Shown here: one piece after another, positions 8,452-15,918 of the stretch
How the letters are laid out: the number at the start of each line of letters is the position of its first letter
How positions within the stretch are numbered: position 1 is the first letter of the stretch
Source of the DNA: Amphritea atlantica
GTDB taxonomy: Bacteria; Pseudomonadota; Gammaproteobacteria; Pseudomonadales; Balneatricaceae
NCBI GenBank assembly: GCA_024397875.1
Contig: CP073344.1
Coordinates: forward strand, 2,657,001-2,721,000
Direction of reading: 5' to 3'
DNA length: 64,000 nt
Notes under the pieces: model-generated
Database searches by the model: none
Seen by the model: only the letters and a program-made list of their open reading frames with translations
What the model was told of the DNA's origin: nothing
Translations under genes and position numbers: made by a program

Positions 8452-10182
8452 TCAGCTCACCTCCGGCAGACTGTTTTCAGCCACCAACTGACCATTATTC
8501 AGTTCGATGCGCAGATCCACCCCACTGAGGGTTGAGGCCCGGTGACTGATCAGGATGCGGGTCTTACCGGCAAAGATACGGTTAACATTAGCGATCACTT
8601 CCGTTTCCGTCGCTTCGTCCACGGCCGAGGTGGCCTCATCCAGAATCAGAATAGCCGGTTGTTGCAGAATCGCCCGGGCAATCGCCAGCCGCTGCTTCTG
8701 ACCACCGGACAACTGACTGCCCCGCTCTCCCAGCGGCGTCTCCAGCCCCATCGGCAGGGAGCTGACCAACTCAGTCAACTGGGCCTGTTCAGCCGCCGCC
8801 CGCACGTCTGCATCACTGGCCTCAGGGGCTGCGTAACGGATGTTCTCCATCAGGGTGCCACGGAACAGAGTGATATCCTGGCTCACCAGCGCCACCCGCT
8901 TACGCAGCGCCATCGGCGGCAGCTGCTTAAGATTGACTCCATCGATAAAAATGCGCCCATGCTCTGGATCGTAATAGCGCATCAACAGATCAATTACGGT
9001 GGATTTACCCACGCCTGAGGGCCCGGTCAGGGCGATGCTGGCACCAGCGGGAAACACTGTAGTGGCATGATTCAGAATCGGCTCATTACGGCCTTCATAA
9101 CTAAAACTAACCCGATCGAAACTGATCTCTCCACGCATATCCTCTGCCAGTGAAGCCGGTTGTTCGGGCGTAGTAATATCCGGTTCAGCCCGACGCAGAT
9201 CCATCACCCGGTCGAGGCTGACCGACATCCGCTGAATCGCCACATATAAACCTAAAAGGCTCTGCACCGGACCGGTCGCCATCCCCAGGTAAGTCGAAAA
9301 TGCGATCAGCGAACCCAGTTGCCACTGCCCCTGAATCACCCAGTAACCGCCAATCAGGAAGGCCGTAGCGCGGGTCAGTGAAGTGAGTGTTCCAGGAATT
9401 GCCTGGGTAAAAAATTCAGTCACCTGCAGCTTCAAAAGATCGGTCAGATAGCTGTCACTGAGGTTATGCAGTTTGCGGGATTCCCTTTTTTCCTGAGAGA
9501 CCGCCTGAATAAACTTCATCGCCGGCAGGGTTTCCACCAAAAAAGAGCTGAGATCGGCCGAACGCTCGCGAATGATCCGTGTCTGACGTTCCACTTTTCG
9601 CCGCATCCAGCGCAGCCAGAGAATCTCCAGTGGAATCAGCACCAGTACCAGCAGTGACAGCTTCCAGGACAGGGTCACCAATAACGCCAGCGCACCCACC
9701 AGCCCCAGCACACTGCTCAGCGCGGAGAACATGCTATCCACCGCAAAGCGCTGAATCTGTGATACATCGCCATCCAGCCGGGACAGAATATCGCCTATCC
9801 GCCGTCCACCAAAAAACTGCGGTGACAGGATTTGCAGATGTTCATAGAGATGTTCGCGCAGGGAGAACAGGATCTTACCCGACAGCCGGGTATGCAGATA
9901 ACGATTGATACCGGAGAGCCCGGTACTGATAATGCCGACCAGAATCATCGCCACGGCCATGGTCACCAGCATGCCATAATCTTTTGCCAGCAGGCCTTCG
10001 TCAATCAACAGTTTGGTCAGCCAGGGTTGCAACAACACCAGCGCTGAGGCAAATACCGACAGCAGCATCAGGCCGATAATCGCCTTCGACTGAGGCCTGA
10101 CAAAAGTATACAACCAACGGAACGCCTCTTCTAAACGCCCCCGGTCCTGGCCATCAATTGCAGCACTTAGCCATCTGATCAT
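8452..10182 (-). CDS. qhpF: ABC transporter QhpF (fused membrane and ATPase domains)
   Basis: This half-size exporter of about 576 residues is thought to move the processed gamma subunit across the inner membrane. An N-terminal six-helix membrane domain (to about residue 300) is followed by the nucleotide-binding domain with Walker A GPSGVGKST, signature LSGGQKQRLA and Walker B ILILDEATSAVD. I chose the ATG at 10182 (MIRWLSAAI); the upstream TTG at 10215 has no ribosome site and would lie within the terminator hairpin at 10214-10240. The gene starts 32 bases after that hairpin, so its expression probably depends on readthrough. Confidence 0.85.
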   Translation of the reverse strand: MIRWLSAAIDGQDRGRLEEAFRWLYTFVRPQSKAIIGLMLLSVFASALVLLQPWLTKLLIDEGLLAKDYGMLVTMAVAMILVGIISTGLSGINRYLHTRLSGKILFSLREHLYEHLQILSPQFFGGRRIGDILSRLDGDVSQIQRFAVDSMFSALSSVLGLVGALALLVTLSWKLSLLVLVLIPLEILWLRWMRRKVERQTRIIRERSADLSSFLVETLPAMKFIQAVSQEKRESRKLHNLSDSYLTDLLKLQVTEFFTQAIPGTLTSLTRATAFLIGGYWVIQGQWQLGSLIAFSTYLGMATGPVQSLLGLYVAIQRMSVSLDRVMDLRRAEPDITTPEQPASLAEDMRGEISFDRVSFSYEGRNEPILNHATTVFPAGASIALTGPSGVGKSTVIDLLMRYYDPEHGRIFIDGVNLKQLPPMALRKRVALVSQDITLFRGTLMENIRYAAPEASDADVRAAAEQAQLTELVSSLPMGLETPLGERGSQLSGGQKQRLAIARAILQQPAILILDEATSAVDEATETEVIANVNRIFAGKTRILISHRASTLSGVDLRIELNNGQLVAENSLPEVS

Positions 10183-10213
10183 GCGTGTGTCGTCTCTTAT
10201 TATTGGCAGATAC

Positions 10214-10240
10214 AAAAAAGGCTGTCGCAGGACAGCCTTT
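10214..10240 (-). terminator. Intrinsic terminator between qhpB and qhpF
   Basis: Two perfect 10-base arms (AAAGGCTGTC and GACAGCCTTT) with a 4-base loop are followed on the minus strand by six T residues. It lies 45 bases after the qhpB stop and 32 bases before the qhpF start. It would lower transcription of qhpF-E-G relative to the structural genes qhpA-D-C-B. Confidence 0.8.
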
Positions 10241-10284
10241 ACTCACCAGATTAACATTCTGGACATCGAAGTGTTAGTCCCAAC

Positions 10285-11424
10285 CTACTTCAGATAAGCG
10301 ATTCGCATAGCAGAAGTAGACATATCGCCCGGTAACTGGATTGAACCAATTTTTTCCAGGGTTTCCGGATCATGGATCGAGATATCACTGGACGTACCAC
10401 CCACATAAATAGTGCGGTCATGAGTCATATTCAGGTTGTAATAGGTATGATCCATATTATGTACAGCCAGCGTTTTCTTCTCACTAATATCGTGTTTAGA
10501 CAGTGTATTAAATGCACCGTAGAGAATATTGCTATCTGCCGGATCTGTGATGAAGTTGAAGACAATGAACTCAAAAGGGACGGTTTCAGTCTGTTCAACT
10601 TCACCGGTTTTCAGATCAACCCGGCTCATTCCCCACCAGAATTCGGCTTTCTCCATATCACCCGGATCGCCATTCCACTTAATGGTGAAGTACGGCATGA
10701 TAAACTCATCAACATGCTCTCCCAAGGAATGCATAGCAAACGCATCGGGCTGCACCCACTTATCACCAGCTCTATCCCAGTTCTGCAGCTTACTCAGCAT
10801 ACGAATCTCACCGTTTTGCGGATTGATCGCCTGCAAATCATTACCACCGAGGATAACTTCACCGGTATCCATCGCCATGATTTTAGTAATCTGCCGGTCT
10901 ACCGGAAAGGTTCTGATCGGCTTGGCATCAAGTCCGGCACTGGTATCGAAAACAGCCAGTTGAGGCTGCATCACTTCATACCGGTCATTCAGTTTACGGG
11001 TTGGGTTCTGTATGGTGTACAGCTCCTTGCCATCCCGGCTGACCGCCAGAGAAACAAAGCTTTTTACCGTGACATTGTTATCCGACTGTTTGGCAAAGAA
11101 GACCATCTCACAGTTGGTAATATCAAATCCGGCAACGTCTTCCCATTTATTGGTGCCGACGTAGGCGATCCGACCATCCGGCGAGGGTTCAACGGTACCC
11201 TGACCAAAAATACCGGGGACATCACAGCTGCGAATAACCTGTTTAGTTTCCGTATCGATGACATGAAGCTGGTTCGGACGGGTCACCGTCAGCAAATACT
11301 CATGACCACCACCTTTCATACCATTGAGCGATGCGGATGGGTTCATTGAACAACCGGACATCAGCGCAACCGTACTCACAGCGCCAATCAGCGCTGCGGC
11401 TTTTATTTTATGGGTAAATTTCAT
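10285..11424 (-). CDS. qhpB: QHNDH beta subunit (beta-propeller), likely lipoprotein
   Basis: This is the 40-kDa seven-bladed propeller subunit of quinohemoprotein amine dehydrogenase; the 379-residue length is normal. Repeated YVTN-like blades are visible, for example YLLTVTRPNQLHVIDT, and IYVGGTSSDISIHDP near the end. The signal sequence ends LMSGC with the cysteine at residue 25, a lipobox, whereas the characterised enzyme is soluble in the periplasm. A GGAGG site precedes the ATG. The gene follows qhpC by 11 bases. It is the only beta gene in the window; a second may lie beyond the left edge. Confidence 0.92.
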   Translation of the reverse strand: MKFTHKIKAAALIGAVSTVALMSGCSMNPSASLNGMKGGGHEYLLTVTRPNQLHVIDTETKQVIRSCDVPGIFGQGTVEPSPDGRIAYVGTNKWEDVAGFDITNCEMVFFAKQSDNNVTVKSFVSLAVSRDGKELYTIQNPTRKLNDRYEVMQPQLAVFDTSAGLDAKPIRTFPVDRQITKIMAMDTGEVILGGNDLQAINPQNGEIRMLSKLQNWDRAGDKWVQPDAFAMHSLGEHVDEFIMPYFTIKWNGDPGDMEKAEFWWGMSRVDLKTGEVEQTETVPFEFIVFNFITDPADSNILYGAFNTLSKHDISEKKTLAVHNMDHTYYNLNMTHDRTIYVGGTSSDISIHDPETLEKIGSIQLPGDMSTSAMRIAYLK

Positions 11425-11435
11425 CTGCGCCTCCG

Positions 11436-11762
11436 TTACTTCTGCTCTTCCGGGAAAATGCCATCCAGCTTGCGCCAGTCTTCATTGGCCTTAGACACAT
11501 CCTGAGACCAGTCAGGATAGTTGCTCATGGTGTCGGGCACCTGGGCCGGCCACCAACAGGCATCAGCACAACCGTAGAGGTCGGATTCCATCGGCTGACA
11601 CAGGGAGCCCAGACCACCGAAGGGATCGACTTCCCAGCCCGGATCGTTGGTGGAGGTACAGCCCACCACAGACTGCATCGCGACGACTTCTTCCACCTGA
11701 TCCGGGGAGGTAGTCTGATCAAGCATTTTCGCTTTTTTGTTAAACGACTTCAGATGTTTCAT
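11436..11762 (-). CDS. qhpC: QHNDH gamma subunit precursor, copy 2 (complete)
   Basis: The 108-residue precursor of the CTQ subunit consists of a 28-residue leader and an 80-residue mature chain. Counting from residue 29, the crosslinking residues fall at Cys7-Glu16, Cys27-Asp33, Cys41-Asp49 and Cys37-Trp43 (precursor Cys35, Glu44, Cys55, Asp61, Cys69, Asp77, Cys65, Trp71), exactly the pattern known for this protein. The leader is not a Sec signal; export relies on QhpF. The ATG directly abuts the stop of qhpD. Compared with copy 1, the crosslinking residues are the same and the leader and loops differ. Confidence 0.97.
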   Translation of the reverse strand: MKHLKSFNKKAKMLDQTTSPDQVEEVVAMQSVVGCTSTNDPGWEVDPFGGLGSLCQPMESDLYGCADACWWPAQVPDTMSNYPDWSQDVSKANEDWRKLDGIFPEEQK

Positions 11763-13196
11763 TTAAGCACTCCTTCTAGGAGAGACATGGGCTTCAAAAA
11801 AGCCCGGATTCTCTATCATGATGCGGGTGTACGCCTCGACTCCGAAATCAACCCAGTCACGTAGCAGATCGCAATAATGGTAGGAGGGTACGGTCGCATC
11901 ACCGTATTTTGCATAACTTTCGTGATAACAACCGCCGGAACAGATATTGCGGATACGGCAGGTTTCGCAACCGGTATCACTGCGATCAAGACGGGTTTCG
12001 ACAAACTCAGCCAGCGCCGGTTTATCCAGCCCCTCACTGACATCGCCGAATAATGGCTGATCAGACCCGGTAAACCGGTGGCACAGGTTGATACCGCCTT
12101 TGGTATCCACCGCCAGCAAGCCAACACCGGCACCACAGGGCAGCTGTTTCTTGTTGCCCTCATGGATATCGGTCATCAGCATATGCATATTGCCGTAACC
12201 CAGATTTTTGCCTTCCAGAGCAGCATCAAGATACTTTTGCCCCAGACGCTTCATTCCGGCAAAGACCTCAACCATCTCTTCGGCAGTGAGGTTAAAAGAG
12301 GTAATATCACCGGAGGTGACCGGGCCAAATCCGACTTCAGAAAAACCAAGATCGTGATAAAGATGGTCGAAGATCGCTTCCACATCGGTAATACCCCGGG
12401 TCAGAGTAACCCGGCAACCGATCGGCCGTGCGGTATAGCGGGAAAGCAACATCTGCGCCTTCTGCTTTACCACATCGTAAGTGCCCTGACCGCCCACGGT
12501 AATTCGGTTTTTATCGTGCATCGCCTTGGGACCGTCCATCGAGATAGTCAGGCCAAAACGGTGCTCGTTAAACCAGTCCACCAGTTCTTCGTTAAGCATG
12601 GTGGCGTTGGTGGTCATGGTGAAACTCACCTCCGCTTCCAGCGTCGCGAAACGCTCTTCACAGTAGGCCACCACATTACGGATCAGCGGCATGTTGGTGA
12701 GTGGCTCGCCACCAAAAAACACCACGTTGTACTGACGCTGGTCCGGAGACTCTTTCAGCATCATCTCAACCGACTGCACCGCTGTGTCAAAGCTCATCTT
12801 GTCACCCTTTGACGGGGTGGTCAGATCCTCTTTGTAGCAGTACGTGCAGCTGAGGTTACAACCGGTATTGGTGTTCAGTACGATGGTGGTCAGCGGAAAC
12901 TGCTTCACCGGCTTTGGCTCATTATTGATCTGAGCCCAGGTACCCGCTTCAGCAATGATCTTCAGCGTCTTTAACTCTTCCAGAGTATCTACCACATCAC
13001 CGGCGCTGAACCGGCCATCAAAGCGGTCACGAATCTGCAGTGCAGACACTTCCGTTTCAGATGAGAACAGTTCGATCAGCTCCCGTCCCAGCCCATCCAG
13101 CTCAAACAGGCTGCTGGTCGGCACATGGAACAACATCCTGCGTTCCTCTACATCAACCAGATGCAGGTTGGGTTTTACCAGAGTTAAAGATCCCAT
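11763..13196 (-). CDS. qhpD: Radical SAM peptide-crosslinking enzyme QhpD, copy 2
   Basis: This 477-residue radical SAM enzyme installs thioether crosslinks in the gamma precursor. The cluster-binding cysteines are Cys113, Cys117 and Cys120 (TGCNLSCTYCYKED); the C-terminal SPASM-like region has [19 protein letters not shown] and an upstream CHRFTGSD. The N-terminal 90 residues (LHLVDVEERRMLFHVPTSS) look like a RiPP leader-recognition domain. The gene abuts qhpC directly, so enzyme and substrate are likely made together. It lies in the full operon, while its paralogue at 217-1650 lies in the short one. Confidence 0.95.
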   Translation of the reverse strand: MGSLTLVKPNLHLVDVEERRMLFHVPTSSLFELDGLGRELIELFSSETEVSALQIRDRFDGRFSAGDVVDTLEELKTLKIIAEAGTWAQINNEPKPVKQFPLTTIVLNTNTGCNLSCTYCYKEDLTTPSKGDKMSFDTAVQSVEMMLKESPDQRQYNVVFFGGEPLTNMPLIRNVVAYCEERFATLEAEVSFTMTTNATMLNEELVDWFNEHRFGLTISMDGPKAMHDKNRITVGGQGTYDVVKQKAQMLLSRYTARPIGCRVTLTRGITDVEAIFDHLYHDLGFSEVGFGPVTSGDITSFNLTAEEMVEVFAGMKRLGQKYLDAALEGKNLGYGNMHMLMTDIHEGNKKQLPCGAGVGLLAVDTKGGINLCHRFTGSDQPLFGDVSEGLDKPALAEFVETRLDRSDTGCETCRIRNICSGGCYHESYAKYGDATVPSYHYCDLLRDWVDFGVEAYTRIMIENPGFFEAHVSPRRSA

Positions 13197-13252
13197 TTTC
13201 AGTCTCTCTTCTTGTTATTCGCTACAACAGATGTTGGCGGTTGTTATCCGTG

Positions 13253-14848
13253 TTACTGAATGGCGCGTTTGATATAGCTCGGTACAGCCACCAGCAGGTC
13301 TGATTCACCCTCAACGGTGTTGTCGCCGTCTTTGACTGACGCCACAACTTTCAACATGCCAACGTTATTGGTAGACATCCTGCGCTGTGGGTTCAGACCG
13401 GCATCACCGGGTGTAAAGATTCCGTTGCTGTCGATGGTTCCGGCAAACTCAACATCCCGATCCTCTTCCGCCACTTCATTCTGTGGTTTCAGCGACCAGG
13501 CGGCAGGCATATAACCCAGACGCATATCGTCGTCAGTGCCAGGCTGACCATCGGCACCGGCGCTGAACGCCAGAGCGCGGTAGGTTGATTGCACCTTCGG
13601 AAGCTTGCCGCCGTTACCACCAATTCGCGCCAGCGACTGAGGTGGAGATACCTGCACGGCTGCGACCTTGTCATAGACAGCCAGTTGCGCTTTAGCTTTC
13701 GTTGCGCCCACTGCTACATCACGCATTCCGACAGATGCTGAAGCAGACGCTTTTGCCTCCACCACAACCCGGTCAGCATCACGGGACAGGACTTTAACGA
13801 CTTTGACACCGGCACCCAGATTGACGCTGCCTTTCAGATAGCCGCCAAAAATGGTGACTTGAGATGTTTCACCCTGCTTCAGGGCAGACGGTGACAGACC
13901 AACGATGGCACTACCATTGACCGCATTCAGTTCACCTCCGATCTCATCGTGGGCACTCTGATACATACGGCCGGTCAGAGAGGTGCCATCTGCAGAGGCA
14001 GCCAGAACCTGACGCATGCTGACACCATCAATCGTCAGACCCGCACGCCACTCGTAACCGGAAAAGACCTGAGCGGCGCCATTGCCACGCAGTAAAGAAC
14101 CATCGGCATAATGGCCATCCAGCGTAACGGAATACTTATTATCTGAGGTTTCCACTACCTTCAGAACAGCGCTGTAATCACCCTTCACAGGCATATAGCC
14201 CGCGACAGACCAGCTTCCTTCCAGCTTGGGTTTAGCGACTTTCTGCCACTGCTTCCAGGCTACATCATTGAAGGCATAATCCATCGCCAGCTTAGGCGCT
14301 GTTTCATTCAGGGCGATATCGTACCAACGACGATCCCGTGCCAGAGCGTGTAGCTCGGTAGTGGGATGTATCGCCATATGGGTATTCACCAGCTCTTTCC
14401 ACTCGCCCTCGGTGCGACGCTGTAAGCCAAAACGAGCGTTGGAGTGACAACGGGCACACATCTCTGCGTACGCCGGATCAACGTCTTCAACAACGTTTGG
14501 CTGCTGTTCCAGCACATAGCGGAACGGAGCGGCTTCAGAAGGCGCCAGCCCCTGAGTATCAGACAGGTATCTGATCACTGCCTGAGTCTCTTCAGAGGAG
14601 AGCACCAAGCCGTTCCGATGCTGCATTCGCTGCAGCGTCATCTGCCAGCCTTCAGGCGTTTTACGCTGCTGACTGATTCTTGAATATGGCGTTTCGGGGT
14701 TTCCGGTGCGCGTATGACAGCTCAGACATTTTTCCTGAATCACTGTCTCACCATCCATCGCCCAGGACGCCGCCGGGGTCAGCATAGTCCCCATCAGTGC
14801 CAGTGCACTCACACTGAGTAGTGCATGCTTGGATTTATTATTGTTCAA
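13253..14848 (-). CDS. qhpA: QHNDH alpha subunit (diheme), copy 2
   Basis: This is the large diheme subunit, first gene of the complete operon. A signal peptide ends near SWA, followed by heme motifs CLSCH (IQEKCLSCHTRTG) and CARCH (YAEMCARCHSNAR), then the all-beta domains; the protein has about 531 residues. No ATG stands near the start. Two in-frame TTG codons exist, at 14854 and 14848; the second is better placed after CAGGAG and aligns with a TTG directly before the ATG of copy 1 in a shared GGCCTTG context, so I prefer it. Transcription probably comes from the 14849-15192 region, which holds phased repeats but no sigma-54 match. Confidence 0.93.
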   Translation of the reverse strand: MNNNKSKHALLSVSALALMGTMLTPAASWAMDGETVIQEKCLSCHTRTGNPETPYSRISQQRKTPEGWQMTLQRMQHRNGLVLSSEETQAVIRYLSDTQGLAPSEAAPFRYVLEQQPNVVEDVDPAYAEMCARCHSNARFGLQRRTEGEWKELVNTHMAIHPTTELHALARDRRWYDIALNETAPKLAMDYAFNDVAWKQWQKVAKPKLEGSWSVAGYMPVKGDYSAVLKVVETSDNKYSVTLDGHYADGSLLRGNGAAQVFSGYEWRAGLTIDGVSMRQVLAASADGTSLTGRMYQSAHDEIGGELNAVNGSAIVGLSPSALKQGETSQVTIFGGYLKGSVNLGAGVKVVKVLSRDADRVVVEAKASASASVGMRDVAVGATKAKAQLAVYDKVAAVQVSPPQSLARIGGNGGKLPKVQSTYRALAFSAGADGQPGTDDDMRLGYMPAAWSLKPQNEVAEEDRDVEFAGTIDSNGIFTPGDAGLNPQRRMSTNNVGMLKVVASVKDGDNTVEGESDLLVAVPSYIKRAIQ

Positions 14849-14970
14849 GGCCAATCACTCCTGTAAGAATTTTCTGTGCAGCATCTGTTGCGGCAACCCG
14901 GAACAGATACAGGCCCTCATCGTTTTTTTAGTTCGCCGGTCTCCCAACTCCAACTAACCTAACCGTCGGG

Positions 14971-15030
14971 TGTAAATGAATTTCCGTGAATTTGTGCTAA
15001 GTTGTTATCTAATGTAACAGGATGTAACAA
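14971..15030. promoter_or_regulatory. 10-bp-phased TGT repeat array upstream of qhpA copy 2
   Basis: TGTGCT, TGTTAT, TGTAAC and TGTAAC start at 14993, 15003, 15013 and 15023, exactly 10 bases apart, with a further TGTAAA at 14971. Aligned without gaps, 38 of 60 bases match 25462-25521 upstream of the porin gene, most strongly at the repeats. Same-face direct repeats are the usual binding pattern of OmpR-family regulators, and such a regulator begins at 15193. The element is about 120 bases before qhpA and 160 before the regulator. I see no other feature in 14849-15192. Confidence 0.6.
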
Positions 15031-15192
15031 TGCAACGCACATACTCCTATAACTATTTGTCAGATAAAGAGTTTTTATACTGAATCAACCGTTTAACGAC
15101 TGATTAAGGAATGCTGTTATCAAACTCTGCAGCTTGCTAAACTCTGATCATCTGTTTGATAAAACCATAATAAAAGATAATAGTTGCTGACC

Positions 15193-15915
15193 ATGACACC
15201 TCCCACTGAACCGTCACATATCCTAATAGTAGAAGACGATTTTGCCTCCCGCTCCCTGCTGGTCAGTTACTTTGAAAACGAAGGCTACCGGGTGAGTGAG
15301 ACCGATCATGGCGAAAGCCTGGTGCAGAAAGTGCTCGATGAGAGAATCGATCTGGTGCTGCTGGATATCAATCTGCCCGGCAAAGACGGACTCACGCTGA
15401 CACGTGAACTCAGAGCTCACTCCAAGGTCGGTATTATCCTCGTCACCAGCAAAGGCGATGAGATCGACCGTATTGTCGGGCTTGAACTGGGTGCCGATGA
15501 CTATGTCACCAAACCCTTTGCCCCCCGTGAACTTCTGGTGCGGGCTAAGAACCTGATCTGGCGGGTCACCGATCAGTCTGGCAAACCGGAGACAGAAGTA
15601 ACACACCTGATACAGTTTGAGGGCTGGATTCTGGATTGCAGCAAACGCTTACTGGAAAGTCCTGAAGCTGCCGCTGAACGTCTGCCAGAAGGCGAATTCA
15701 AGCTATTAAACGCACTAATCAGTCGTCGTGGACAGGTACTCAGCAGGGACCAGTTGATGGATGCCATTCACGATCGGGAGTGGACCCCCAATGACCGCTC
15801 TGTCGATGTGCTGATCGGGCGTCTGCGACGCAAACTTAATGATAACCCACTTGATCCACACTTTATCCTTACCGCCCACGGTGCAGGCTATATGTTCGCC
15901 GGGGAGATAGGCTAA
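15193..15915 (+). CDS. OmpR-family response regulator
   Basis: The 240-residue two-domain regulator has an N-terminal receiver domain (LIVEDD acidic pocket, phosphoacceptor in VLLDINLPGKDG, conserved Thr/Ser region VTSKGDE, Lys in VTKPFAPREL) and a C-terminal winged-helix DNA-binding domain (RSVDVLIGRLRRKL, AHGAGYMF). The ATG at 15193 begins MTPPTEPSHIL; a TTG 9 bases upstream is the alternative. The stop is 3 bases before the giant kinase, so the two form one operon. It is divergent from qhpA copy 2, and phased direct repeats in the shared intergenic region are good candidates for its site. Control of amine oxidation is inferred. Confidence 0.92.
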   Translation: MTPPTEPSHILIVEDDFASRSLLVSYFENEGYRVSETDHGESLVQKVLDERIDLVLLDINLPGKDGLTLTRELRAHSKVGIILVTSKGDEIDRIVGLELGADDYVTKPFAPRELLVRAKNLIWRVTDQSGKPETEVTHLIQFEGWILDCSKRLLESPEAAAERLPEGEFKLLNALISRRGQVLSRDQLMDAIHDREWTPNDRSVDVLIGRLRRKLNDNPLDPHFILTAHGAGYMFAGEIG

Positions 15916-15918
15916 CCT

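Noticed and set aside
10372..11349. 325-codon plus-strand open reading frame
   Set aside because: It lies entirely antisense to qhpB, starts without a ribosome site, and its translation shows no family pattern; it is a shadow of the beta-subunit gene.
15145..15160. Second copy of the TGATCAT inverted repeat
   Set aside because: Only one arm (15145-15151) is present; the other arm does not match, so it is probably chance.
14855..15192. Sigma-54 promoter for qhpA copy 2
   Set aside because: I looked for GG-N10-GC on the minus strand and found no acceptable match, unlike the region before copy 1.
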